Both the position numbers and the translations under genes were made by a program. Under the pieces are notes generated by a model that was not told the DNA's origin, ran no database searches, and worked only from the letters and a program-made list of their open reading frames with translations. Below, piece after piece: positions 16,799 through 24,313 of a stretch of 34,311 bases of DNA (its first letter is position 1; each line of letters opens with the position of its first letter). This stretch comes from Bradyrhizobium aeschynomenes (GTDB taxonomy: Bacteria > Pseudomonadota > Alphaproteobacteria > Rhizobiales > Xanthobacteraceae). The stretch is taken from assembly GCF_013178945.1 (NCBI RefSeq), contig NZ_JABFDM010000019.1, positions 68,861 through 103,171 on the forward strand, in the 5' to 3' direction.

Positions 16799-17286
16799 GC
16801 CGCGCGCTCCTTGTCCGTGAGCGTCGCTTGTGCGTCGCGCACCGCCTCGACGATCCCGACATAGGCGCTGCAGCGGCACAGATTGCCGCTCATGCCTTCG
16901 CGCACGCGCTCGGGATCGTCGCCGGCCTGGCCTTCGTTGATGAGCCCGACCGCGCTCATGATCTGGCCCGGCGTGCAGAAGCCGCATTGCAGGGCGTCGT
17001 GGGCGATGAAAGCCTCCTGCACCGGGTGCAGCCGATCGCCCTGGGCGAGACCTTCGATGGTGGTGATGGCGGCGCCGTCGAGGCTGACGGCGAGCGTCAG
17101 GCAGGAGTTGATGCGGCGGCCGTCGACCAGGACGGTGCAGGCGCCGCACTGGCCGCGGTCGCAGCCCTTCTTGGTGCCGGTGAGGTGGAGGCGCTCGCGC
17201 AGGAGGTCGAGCAGGGTGACCCGGGGGTCGTCGAGCGCAAGGGTTCGCGGCTCACCGTTGACGGCGAGTCTGACAGTCCAATTCAT
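16795..17286 (-). CDS. Aldehyde oxidoreductase, [2Fe-2S] subunit (PaoA/YagT-like)
   Basis: A 163-residue small subunit, first gene of the operon. The plant-ferredoxin-type cluster is bound by Cys42, Cys47, Cys50 and Cys62 (GCDRGQCGACTVLVDG ... NSCL). The second, helical-domain cluster is bound by Cys101, Cys104, Cys137 and Cys139 (CGFCTPGQIM, GNLCRCSAY). Both clusters are therefore complete. The protein starts directly at MNWTVRLAVNG with no twin-arginine leader, unlike E. coli PaoA, which argues for a cytoplasmic enzyme. Expression is probably driven by the promoter at 17420-17448 and repressed by the divergent TetR protein. No molybdenum-cofactor chaperone gene (PaoD/XdhC type) is found in this window. 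Confidence 0.95.
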   Translation of the reverse strand: MNWTVRLAVNGEPRTLALDDPRVTLLDLLRERLHLTGTKKGCDRGQCGACTVLVDGRRINSCLTLAVSLDGAAITTIEGLAQGDRLHPVQEAFIAHDALQCGFCTPGQIMSAVGLINEGQAGDDPERVREGMSGNLCRCSAYVGIVEAVRDAQATLTDKERAA

Positions 17287-17394
17287 GCGTTGTTCCGATC
17301 GAAGCGATGGCCTAATCGGATCGCAGCGGGCACCGCCTTACGGGCGTGTGTCCGTCCAGATCCAGCGACCGCGGGACGACGAGCTGAGCAAAGG

Positions 17395-17423
17395 TTGGCT
17401 GTCCCGGGTGGCAGGTCTATTTA
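17395..17423 (+). promoter_or_regulatory. Candidate promoter of the tetR gene
   Basis: TTGGCT (17395-17400) and TATTTA (17418-17423) are spaced by 17 bases on the plus strand. Transcription would start near 17430, inside the palindrome, which predicts autorepression. The -10 box overlaps the -10 of the divergent operon promoter. Confidence 0.5.
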
Positions 17424-17448
17424 TACGGAGGGCTCCTCCGTTTAGCAA
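17420..17448 (-). promoter_or_regulatory. Candidate promoter of the pao-like operon
   Basis: On the minus strand, TTGCTA (17448-17443) and TATAAA (17425-17420) form -35 and -10 boxes with exactly 17 bases between them. The spacer is almost exactly the core of the palindrome described at 17422-17444, so a bound regulator would block RNA polymerase. The [2Fe-2S] subunit start is 134 bases downstream. Confidence 0.6.
17422..17444. promoter_or_regulatory. Candidate TetR operator, 23-bp palindrome
   Basis: The core arms ACGGAGG and CCTCCGT (17425-17431, 17435-17441) are perfect with a GCT centre. Two of the three flanking base pairs also match, giving 9 of 10 paired positions per arm. It lies between divergent tetR and the pao-like operon and overlaps both candidate promoters, as is usual for TetR-family operators. 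Confidence 0.65.
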
Positions 17449-17454
17449 GGGGAC

Positions 17455-18075
17455 ATGAACGGTCCGTCATCAAGAGCTGGTGAGATGGAGACGAAACCAC
17501 AAGAGCACCATCGCAAGCCGCGTGCGGATGCGCAGCGCAATCGCGAGCGTGTGCTGGAGGCGGCCAAGGCGGTGTTCAGCGTCGGCGGCGCCGAGGCCAG
17601 CCTGGAAGCGGTGGCGCGCCAGGCCGGCGTCGGCATCGGCACGCTGTACCGTCATTTCCCCACCCGCGAGGACCTGTTCGAGGCGGTCTATCGCCGCGAG
17701 GTCGAGCAGCTTGCCGAACTGGCCGAGGAGTTGAAGAGCGAGCCCTTGCCGGTCGAGGCGCTCCGCCGCTGGCTGCGTTCGACGGTGCAGTTCGTCGCCA
17801 CCAAGAAGGGCATGATGGCCGCGCTCGCGATCGTGATGACCGCGAATTCCGAGCTCGCGGCCTATTCGCACGCCCATCTCACCCGCTCGATCGGCGCGCT
17901 GCTCGGCCGCGCCGTCGACGCCGGCGAGATCCGCGGCGACATCACCGCCGATGACGTCCTGCGCGCGTTGATCGGCATGTGCTACATGCACGACCAGACC
18001 GGCTGGCAGCAGAGCGTGCTGCGGCTGCTGGATGTATTCGTGGATGGGTTGAGGGTGGGGCACAAGCAGACGTGA
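17455..18075 (+). CDS. TetR/AcrR family transcriptional regulator
   Basis: A 206-residue one-component repressor. The N-terminal helix-turn-helix is typical: VLEAAKAVFSVGGAEASLEA, then VARQAGVGIGTLYRHFPTRE, with the recognition helix in GVGIGTLYRHF. The C-terminal helical part should bind the ligand and dimerise. It is divergent from the pao-like operon, with a palindrome covering both promoters, so it most likely represses that operon and itself until a substrate-like aldehyde or related effector binds (inference). Start 17455 follows AAGGGG closely; ATG 17485 (METKPQEHH) is an alternative that would shorten the protein by ten residues without touching the DNA-binding domain. Downstream is a palindromic repeat. 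Confidence 0.93.
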   Translation: MNGPSSRAGEMETKPQEHHRKPRADAQRNRERVLEAAKAVFSVGGAEASLEAVARQAGVGIGTLYRHFPTREDLFEAVYRREVEQLAELAEELKSEPLPVEALRRWLRSTVQFVATKKGMMAALAIVMTANSELAAYSHAHLTRSIGALLGRAVDAGEIRGDITADDVLRALIGMCYMHDQTGWQQSVLRLLDVFVDGLRVGHKQT

Positions 18076-18173
18076 GCGCGCCTCACGGGACACGTGAGCT
18101 GCGCATCGCTTGCGACGAATTCGCCGGCCCTCTCGTCCAGGCGATGCTTTGTGGAGCCGTAAGTTCTCTCCAT

Positions 18174-18330
18174 CGTCATTCCGGGGCGCGCGAAGCGCGA
18201 GCCCGGAATCCATAGCCACGAGCGTTGCTGAAACTCTCGGTGCCTCCGCACGCCGTTCTCGCTCCAAAACGAATCGCCGGGAGTATGGATTCCGGGCTCA
18301 TTCGCGTGCCGCGAATGCCCCGGAATGACG
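18174..18330. repeat. Palindromic intergenic repeat, family A, long form
   Basis: Outer arms CGTCATTCCGGGGC and GCCCCGGAATGACG, inner arms GAGCCCGGAATCCATA and TATGGATTCCGGGCTC, with a centre of roughly 70 bases, longer than in the other copies. It lies between the converging tetR and zinc-ribbon protein genes. Confidence 0.8.
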
Positions 18331-18349
18331 ACGGTGGGATTGGAAGATG

Positions 18350-18691
18350 CTAGGAAACTGGCGTTCCGCACGCGGCGCAGAGTTTTGCGCGCGGTGTTCT
18401 CAGCGGCTTGCCACACGACGTGCATGGCGGACCGAAATCGCTTCGTCGATGGTGCCAGATCGCAAGGGCATTCGTCTCCTCGAAGCCGGTCAGTTCGCGG
18501 TATCGCTGCAGCGCGCCCGCTTTGCCGTCGACCGCAGCTGCGGCTTGCCCAAGCGTGCATTCATTCGACCGCCGATAGTCTTTGATGTCGTCAATCCGCT
18601 TTCTCAGGAGAGGCTCGATCTCGGCCCACTCCTGTTCGTCGAGCATGGGCACTTCGATGCCGCAACGCCAGCAATAGGCTGTGATCGCCAT
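18350..18691 (-). CDS. Small zinc-ribbon-like protein
   Basis: A 113-residue protein with two CxxC pairs at the C-terminus, Cys90/Cys93 and Cys105/Cys108 (CTSCGKPLRTPRAKLCAACG), which form a zinc ribbon or rubredoxin-like knuckle. A further pair, Cys7/Cys10 (CWRCG), is near the N-terminus. The middle is helical and charged (EWAEIEPLLRKRIDDIKDYR). Function is unknown. The start codon lies one base after the stop of the alpha/beta hydrolase gene (TGA-G-ATG), and the ribosome-binding site GAGGGGGTGAG is inside that gene's end, so translation is probably coupled. The pairing with a hydrolase gives no clear clue to the role. Confidence 0.8.
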   Translation of the reverse strand: MAITAYCWRCGIEVPMLDEQEWAEIEPLLRKRIDDIKDYRRSNECTLGQAAAAVDGKAGALQRYRELTGFEETNALAIWHHRRSDFGPPCTSCGKPLRTPRAKLCAACGTPVS

Positions 18692-18692
18692 C

Positions 18693-19394
18693 TCACCCCC
18701 TCAACCACTCCATCAGCGCCTGCGCCGTTTCCTCCGGCTGCTCGGGCTGCGGCAGGTGGCCGCAATTCTCCAGCACGACCAGCCAGCTGCCGTCGATGCC
18801 GTCGGCCATCTCCTTCGACAGGCTGTTCGGGATGGTATTGTCGGTGTCGCCGGTCAGCACCAGGGTCGGGCAGCGGATCGCGGTCAAGGTCGGCCGCGAG
18901 TCCGGACGCGACATGATCGCCGTCAACTGCCGGATGAAGCCCATGACGCCGACCTCCTCGGCCATGTCGTGCACCATCTGGCGCAGTCGCGGATCGTCCT
19001 GGCGCGACGGATGCACGAAGCCTGCGAACAGCTCGTCGACAATGCCATGGTAGTCGCCGTCCTTCGCGCGCGTGATCATGGTGCGGCGCCGCGCGCCGGC
19101 CTCCGGCGTATCGGGCCGCGCCTGGGTGTTGATCAGCGCCAGCCGGCCGACGCGCTCCGGCGCCTGGCGCATGATCTCGAAGGCAATGTAGCCGCCCATC
19201 GAATGACCGGCGAGCGCGAAGCGCGGCGGCGCCTCGGCTAGGATGCGGCGTGCGATTCCGGCCATGCTGTCATCGCGGATGTGGTTCGCCACCATCACCG
19301 GCGCGAGCCGCCACAGCGCGGGAACGACCGGCGCATAGATGCGCGGCGACGAGATCAGTCCGGGCACCAGCACGAGCGGCAGCGCTTCAGTCAT
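18693..19394 (-). CDS. Alpha/beta-fold hydrolase
   Basis: A 233-residue serine hydrolase of the abhydrolase family. The oxyanion region is LVLVPGLISSPRIY. The nucleophile elbow GHSMGG places the catalytic serine at 65. The acid is probably Asp183 or Asp185 in LVLTGDTDNTIP, and the base His213 in LENCGHLPQPEQP. There is no signal peptide, so it acts in the cytoplasm, on an ester or similar bond; the substrate is not predictable. ATG 19394 is chosen because AGGGGAAGA precedes it and the MTEALPLVLVPG start matches the beginning of the fold; the open frame upstream to 19577 has poor coding character. It is transcribed with the following zinc-ribbon gene. Confidence 0.92.
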   Translation of the reverse strand: MTEALPLVLVPGLISSPRIYAPVVPALWRLAPVMVANHIRDDSMAGIARRILAEAPPRFALAGHSMGGYIAFEIMRQAPERVGRLALINTQARPDTPEAGARRRTMITRAKDGDYHGIVDELFAGFVHPSRQDDPRLRQMVHDMAEEVGVMGFIRQLTAIMSRPDSRPTLTAIRCPTLVLTGDTDNTIPNSLSKEMADGIDGSWLVVLENCGHLPQPEQPEETAQALMEWLRG

Positions 19395-20209
19395 GGCTCT
19401 TCCCCTGGATGGCATTACCGGGTGTCTCGCGCCCGATGTGCCATTTACGCGCGAGACGCCGCCGATGTCCAACGAAGTCGACCGTTTCACGCTGAGCTCC
19501 GGGGGGCGACCTCGTCCCCTCCGGCTCTCTGCTCCCGGCAATGGGGCTGACCGGTCGTCGCGGTGAACAGGCCGCATGCGATGTCGCCTGGAGTACCGCT
19601 CGCTGCGGTCTCTCGTGATCGCGTCGCCATTCGCGGCAATCTGGTGGCGCCGTCCGCAATTCGCGCGCGAGGCCGGGATCTAATTACTTGCGCCCCGGAT
19701 CATGCCACCATCGCATGCGGCGCGATGATACCTGGAGAGTTCGTCAATCGTGGCAAACGGGGTCGGGTGTCATGATAATATCACGTAATGGGCATGCAGC
19801 GAAGCGCAGGCGCGATTGCGACCATAACGATTAGTTCGTTGAGGGCGAAACTTCACGTGGCCGCACGCGGTCGGCTTGCTTGTTTGCTCGCGGCGATGAG
19901 TTGCTGGCACTGTGCTGCGAGTGATGACATCGCAGCCACTGTCGCAGGGCGCGGACGATCATCTTCGCCATGATTGGCCGCAGTGCAGGGAGCGACGAAG
20001 ATGCCGCCGGTGGATCGCGAGCAGAGGGGCTTGGTCCGCAGAGCTGGTCCCGTCGGGCTGGCGATGCAGTTGCGCCGCCAGCAGCCATGCCGGGCAGGTG
20101 CCGGGAGCGGAGCTCGCGATGGCGCGAGCGGAGGCGTTGGCCGGAGTCGTGACGGTTGCGTGCGCCGATTCATCGCAGCCCGTGTCAGCCTGCCGGGGGC
20201 AGCGGACGA
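19395..20209. other. 815-base stretch without a supported gene
   Basis: Between the hydrolase start and the IclR stop I see no gene that I can support. Short open frames exist on both strands but lack family resemblance and consistent codon bias. Locally AT-richer patches at about 19680-19850 include a small TGATA-A-TATCA palindrome at 19773-19783. The hydrolase promoter should lie in the first 100-200 bases. The stretch from 19850 to 20200 has a hydrophobic leader-like frame that soon stops and could be a decayed gene. Confidence 0.5.
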
Positions 20210-21097
20210 TCAGACCAGCAGCGGCTGGACCGTTGCCGACAGCTTGTTCAGCAGCGGCAGGAAGCGCTCCTTCATCTCATCGACCGAGATGCGATCGACA
20301 TGGCCGCCGATATTCGCCGCCGCGACGATGCCGCCGTCATAGCGGCGTATCGGCACGGAAATCGAGCGAAAGCCCGGTTCCGCCTCGCCATCGACGAGCG
20401 AATAGCCATCGCTGCGGACCGCCGAGATCGCCGCGATCAGCGCCTCCCTGTCGGTCGAGGTCTGCGGCGTCGGCGCCGTCAGCGTCATGCGCTCGATCGT
20501 GTGGCGCAGCTGATCGTCCGGCATCCGGCTGAGCAGCACGCGACCGACCGAGGTGCAGAAGGCGGGCAGACGGTAGCCGATCTCCAGCCCGGTGGAGAAC
20601 ATGCGCGCCGGCGTCGCGCGCGCGATGAACACCACCTGGTCGCCGTCGAGGACGGCGAGGGAGCAGACCTCGTGGGCCTCACTGGCCGCCATGTCCATCA
20701 ACGGCTGCATGACGCTGTTGAGCTGGTTGGAGGCGAGATAGCTGGATGCCAGCAGCAGGACGCGCGGCGTCAGCGAGAAGAGGCGGTCGTCGCCATGCAC
20801 GAAGCCGGAGGCTTTCAGGGTCAGCAGAATCCGTCGCACCGTGGCGCGGGCAAGGCCGGTGAGTTCCGCGGCCTTGCTCAGCGTCATCGGCCGGCCCTCG
20901 CGACTGAAGGCCTGGATGACGCGCAAGCCACGGTCGAGAGCCTCCACGAACTCGGGACCATCGCCCCGGGCCTGCTTCTTCTCCTCATCAGTGCGCTTTA
21001 GTTTCGGCATCGGCCCGACACGATCCGCTGTTGTTGTTCTCGGCCGCAGTGAAACTGCTGCCCGCCTGCCCCTCGGCTTCGGTTGTAGCTTTTTCAC
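20210..21097 (-). CDS. IclR family transcriptional regulator
   Basis: A 295-residue regulator. After a basic N-terminal extension, a winged helix-turn-helix (EALDRGLRVIQAFSREGRPM, then LSKAAELTGLARATVRRILL) is followed by the IclR effector domain (YRLPAFCTSVGRVLLSRMPD, AEPGFRSISVPIRRYDGGIV). PcaR/PobR-type members control aromatic catabolism. GTG at 21097 has a good ribosome-binding site (GGGGAGAAG, 5 bases away). ATG 21010 (MPKLKRTDEEK) would give the commoner length of 266 residues but has no visible ribosome-binding site. It is divergent from the Rieske oxygenase gene, and half-sites at 21135-21159 lie between them, so it probably controls that gene and itself; activator or repressor cannot be told. 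Confidence 0.93.
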   Translation of the reverse strand: MKKLQPKPRGRRAAVSLRPRTTTADRVGPMPKLKRTDEEKKQARGDGPEFVEALDRGLRVIQAFSREGRPMTLSKAAELTGLARATVRRILLTLKASGFVHGDDRLFSLTPRVLLLASSYLASNQLNSVMQPLMDMAASEAHEVCSLAVLDGDQVVFIARATPARMFSTGLEIGYRLPAFCTSVGRVLLSRMPDDQLRHTIERMTLTAPTPQTSTDREALIAAISAVRSDGYSLVDGEAEPGFRSISVPIRRYDGGIVAAANIGGHVDRISVDEMKERFLPLLNKLSATVQPLLV

Positions 21098-21134
21098 TTG
21101 CGCTTCTCCCCACTTAAAGCGAATCTAATCTGGG

Positions 21135-21159
21135 CGAACATGTGTTCGTCTAGCGAACA
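21135..21159. promoter_or_regulatory. Candidate IclR-family operator with three half-sites
   Basis: CGAACA (21135-21140), TGTTCG (21143-21148) and CGAACA (21154-21159) are evenly arranged. The second pair forms TGTTCGTCTAGCGAACA, close in form to PcaR/PobR-type operators of the IclR family. An outer pair TCTAAT (21124-21129) and ATTAGA (21162-21167) adds symmetry. The site is 38-62 bases upstream of the IclR GTG and 63-87 bases upstream of the Rieske oxygenase ATG. Confidence 0.6.
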
Positions 21160-21221
21160 TTATTAGATGATCACGTGACGCTCAACGCCCGACTTGCGAC
21201 GGAACAGGAGAGACGGCCATC

Positions 21222-22580
21222 ATGATGAGCCAGGAGCAGAACGACCTGATCACCCGCATCGGACCCGGCGCGCCTGCCGGTAAACTAATGAGGATGTATT
21301 GGCAGCCGGCTGCGCTGGTCGATGAGCTGGCGGGCGAGCGCCCGGTGCGCGCGGTCAAGCTGCTCGGTCAGGACTTCGTTCTCTTCAAGGATGGGAATGG
21401 CCGCTATGGCCTACTGGACCGGGATTGTCCGCATCGCGGCGCCGACCTCGCCTTCGGACGATTGGAGAATGGCGGGCTGCGTTGCGCCTTCCACGGCTGG
21501 CTGTTCGACGCCGACGGAAACTGCCTGGAGACGCCGGCGGAGCCGGCCGGCTCGCCGCTGTGCAAGAACGTCAAGCAGCGCTCTTATCCGGTGGTCGAGA
21601 AGGGCGGCATCCTCTGGGCCTGGCTTGGCGACGGCGCCGCGCCGGCGTTCCCGGATCTCGACTGCTTCACCGCGCCCGATACCTACACCTTCGCCTTCAA
21701 GGGCCTGATCGAGTGCAACTGGCTCCAGGCGCTGGAGGTCGGCATCGACCCGGCCCACGCCTCGTTCCTGCATCGCTTCTTCGAGGACGAGGACACCTCG
21801 ACGGCCTATGGCAAGCAGTTCCGCGGCGCCTCGGCTGACAGCGAGCTGCCGATGACCAAGGTGCTGCGCGAGTACGATCGCCCGATCATCAATGTCGAGC
21901 GCACCGAGTACGGCCTGCGCATCATCGCGCTGCGCGAGATCGACGCCGAGCGCACCCACGTCCGCGTCACCAACCAGCTGTTTCCGCATGCCTTCGTGAT
22001 TCCGATGAGCACGGAGATGACGATCACGCAATGGCACGTGCCGGTCGATGACGAGACCTGCTACTGGTACGCCATCTTCACCAGCTACGGCGCGCCGGTG
22101 GACCGGGCGAAGATGCGGGCGCAGCGGCTGGAGCTCTACGAGCTGCCGGACTATCGCTCGCGCAAGAACAAGAGCAACGACTACGGCTTCGATCCCCGCG
22201 AGCAGGCGACCGCGACCTACACCGGCATGGGCAACGACATCAACGTGCACGACCAGTGGGCGGTGGAGTCGATGGGCCGGATCCAGGACCGCACCCGCGA
22301 GCATCTCGGGCAGTCCGACAAGGCGATCATCCAATATCGCCGCATGCTGCGCGAGCAGATCGAGAAGGTCGCGAGCGGCGAGCCGCCGATGCTGTTCCTC
22401 GATGCCGCCGAGGCCCGTAGCGTGCAGGGCCCGGCGACGATGGACGGCATCGGTCCGACACGCGGCTGGGAGACCTACTGGATGGAAGTCGACGTCCGCC
22501 GCCGCCGCAACGCCCCCTGGGCAGCGCCGGTGCCGGCGGACATCGTGCGCCTCGCGCCGCATCTCAGCGCTGCGGAGTGA
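21222..22580 (+). CDS. Rieske non-heme iron oxygenase, alpha subunit (phthalate dioxygenase-like)
   Basis: A 452-residue terminal oxygenase component. The Rieske [2Fe-2S] ligands are Cys69/His71 (CPHRG) and Cys88/His91 (CAFHGW). The mononuclear iron site is VGIDPAHASFLHRFF with Asp176, His179 and His184. The size and motif style fit the monomeric-type group that includes phthalate 4,5-dioxygenase and vanillate demethylase-like enzymes. It would oxygenate or demethylate an aromatic compound using electrons from a reductase, but no reductase or ferredoxin gene is in the window. AGGAG lies upstream of ATG 21222; the second Met at 21225 is equally possible. It is followed on the same strand by a glutamine-synthetase-like gene and preceded by a divergent IclR regulator, which suggests inducible catabolism. 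Confidence 0.93.
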   Translation: MMSQEQNDLITRIGPGAPAGKLMRMYWQPAALVDELAGERPVRAVKLLGQDFVLFKDGNGRYGLLDRDCPHRGADLAFGRLENGGLRCAFHGWLFDADGNCLETPAEPAGSPLCKNVKQRSYPVVEKGGILWAWLGDGAAPAFPDLDCFTAPDTYTFAFKGLIECNWLQALEVGIDPAHASFLHRFFEDEDTSTAYGKQFRGASADSELPMTKVLREYDRPIINVERTEYGLRIIALREIDAERTHVRVTNQLFPHAFVIPMSTEMTITQWHVPVDDETCYWYAIFTSYGAPVDRAKMRAQRLELYELPDYRSRKNKSNDYGFDPREQATATYTGMGNDINVHDQWAVESMGRIQDRTREHLGQSDKAIIQYRRMLREQIEKVASGEPPMLFLDAAEARSVQGPATMDGIGPTRGWETYWMEVDVRRRRNAPWAAPVPADIVRLAPHLSAAE

Positions 22581-22645
22581 TGGTGAGCGTGAGCGCGCAT
22601 TTGATGGGGGCTGTCGCGACGAGCAGCCTTGTCAATTATTTACTC

Positions 22646-22731
22646 CGTCATGCCCGGGCTCGTCCCGGGCATCCACGCCGTCCTCGGGATACCGAACAAC
22701 GTGGATGGCCGGGACAAGCCCGGCCATGACG
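22646..22731. repeat. Palindromic intergenic repeat, family B
   Basis: A different element from family A. Outer arms CGTCATGCCCGGGCT and the partner AGCCCGGCCATGACG flank CCCGGGCATCCACG and CGTGGATGGCCGGG. It lies in the 287-base gap between the Rieske oxygenase and glutamine-synthetase-like genes and could attenuate read-through between them. Elements with CGTCATGCCCGGGC arms are widespread in Bradyrhizobium and Rhodopseudomonas chromosomes. Confidence 0.8.
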
Positions 22732-22867
22732 ATGTGGACACAGACGGGTGCTACACTGCGATCTCCAAATGCGATTGCCCAGCCGCAGGCGGGTGAGGCC
22801 GGCACCGAACCTTCCCGACGGCCGCGAACTCGATCGCGCGCCTCGCCATCCTAATCAGGAGTCATCG

Positions 22868-24307
22868 TTGAGTTTCGTCGACAAGCATCAGCTGTGGAGC
22901 GCCGAGCAGGCCGAGGCCGCGGTGCGCATGCGCCGCCTCGCCGAGGAGCACGGGCTCACCACGATCCGCTTCTCGTTCCCGGATCAGCACGGCATCCTGC
23001 GCGGCAAGACGCTCACGATCGATGCCGCACTGTCCTCGCTGGAGAGCGGCTGCTCGATCACCACGACCCTGCTCGCCAAGGACACCTCGCACCGCACGGT
23101 GTTTCCGGTGTTCACCGCCGGCGGCGGCTTCGGCATGGCCGAGATGCAGGGTGGCAGCGACGCGCTGATGGTCGCCGATCCCACCACGTTCCGCGTGCTG
23201 CCCTGGGCGCCCGGCACCGGCTGGGTGCTGTGCGACCTGTATTTCGCCAATGGCGCGCCCGTGCCGTTCGCCACGCGCAACCTCTATCGATCGGCATTGG
23301 CGAGGCTCGATCAGCGCGGCTATCAGTTCATGGCCGGCCTCGAGGTCGAATGCCACATCTTCAAGGTCGAAGACCCCCGTCTCGCCCCTGGCGACGCCGG
23401 CATGCCGGGCCAGCCCGGCGCGCCGCCCACCGTCAGCCTGCTGACGCAGGGCTATCAGTATCTCACCGAGCAGCGCTTCGATCAGATGGAGCCGGCCCTC
23501 GAGCTCATCAGGGCGAATCTCGTCGCACTCGGTCTGCCGCTGCGTTCGATCGAGCTCGAATACGGGCCGAGCCAGTGCGAGTTCGTGTTGCAGCCGTCGC
23601 TCGGCCTCGTGCCGGCCGATACGATGGTGCTGTTCCGCAGCGCCGTGAAGCAGATCGCGCAGCGCCACGGCTATCACGCCACCTTCATGTGCCGGCCGCG
23701 CATTCCGAACGTGATGTCGTCGGGCTGGCATCTGCACCAGTCGCTGGTGGCGCGCGACGGCAGCAACGCATTCATGACGCAGGACGCTGAGGGTCTGTCC
23801 GCGCTCGGCCGCCACTACATGGCGGGCCTGCTCGCGCATGCGCGCGCCTCTGCGGTATTCTCGACCCCAACGATCAACGGCTACCGGCGCTATCGCTCCT
23901 ACTCGCTGGCGCCGGACCGCGCCATCTGGGGACGCGACAACCGGGGCGTCATGATCCGCGTGCTCGGCGGCGCCGGCGATCGCGCCACACGGCTGGAGAA
24001 CCGCATCGGCGAGCCCGCCGCCAACCCCTATCTCTACATGGCCTCGCAGATCGCAGCCGGTCTCGACGGCATCGACCGCCAGCTCGACCCCGGCCCGTCG
24101 GCCGACGTGCCCTACGAGACCAAGGCGAGCCCGCTGCCAAAATCGCTCCGCGAGGCCGTCGATGCGCTGAAGGACGACGCATTCTTCCGCGAAGCCTTCG
24201 GCGCCACCTTCATCGACTACTACACCTTCATCAAGAACGCCGAGATCGAGCGCTTCCAGCAGGAAGTGTCCGACTGGGAGCAGCGCGAGTATTTCGAGAT
24301 GTTCTGA
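22868..24307 (+). CDS. Glutamine-synthetase family protein (gamma-glutamyl-amine ligase type)
   Basis: A 479-residue ATP-dependent ligase of the glutamine synthetase fold. Active-site elements are present: metal ligands Glu159/Glu161 (GLEVECH), ELEYGPSQCEFVLQP, His288/His290 (GWHLHQSL), the phosphate-binding RYRSYSLAPDRAIWG and RLENRIGEPAANPYL. The sequence is of the divergent class that includes PuuA, GlnT and amine-catabolic enzymes, rather than the main GlnA, whose adenylylation loop is not recognisable. It may join glutamate to an amine substrate (inference from family). TTG at 22868 is the start: AGGAG lies 6 bases upstream and no ATG or GTG fits. An extended -10-like TGCTACACT at 22749-22757 hints at its own promoter. 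The C-terminus converges on the SDR gene, 6 bases between stops. Confidence 0.92.
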   Translation: MSFVDKHQLWSAEQAEAAVRMRRLAEEHGLTTIRFSFPDQHGILRGKTLTIDAALSSLESGCSITTTLLAKDTSHRTVFPVFTAGGGFGMAEMQGGSDALMVADPTTFRVLPWAPGTGWVLCDLYFANGAPVPFATRNLYRSALARLDQRGYQFMAGLEVECHIFKVEDPRLAPGDAGMPGQPGAPPTVSLLTQGYQYLTEQRFDQMEPALELIRANLVALGLPLRSIELEYGPSQCEFVLQPSLGLVPADTMVLFRSAVKQIAQRHGYHATFMCRPRIPNVMSSGWHLHQSLVARDGSNAFMTQDAEGLSALGRHYMAGLLAHARASAVFSTPTINGYRRYRSYSLAPDRAIWGRDNRGVMIRVLGGAGDRATRLENRIGEPAANPYLYMASQIAAGLDGIDRQLDPGPSADVPYETKASPLPKSLREAVDALKDDAFFREAFGATFIDYYTFIKNAEIERFQQEVSDWEQREYFEMF

Positions 24308-24313
24308 CGCGTC

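Noticed and set aside
19788..19973. Short plus-strand frame with a hydrophobic leader-like stretch (LACLLAAMSCWHCAASDD).
   Set aside because: It ends 15-20 residues after the hydrophobic part, has no ribosome-binding site and no recognisable family. At most a decayed secreted-protein gene.
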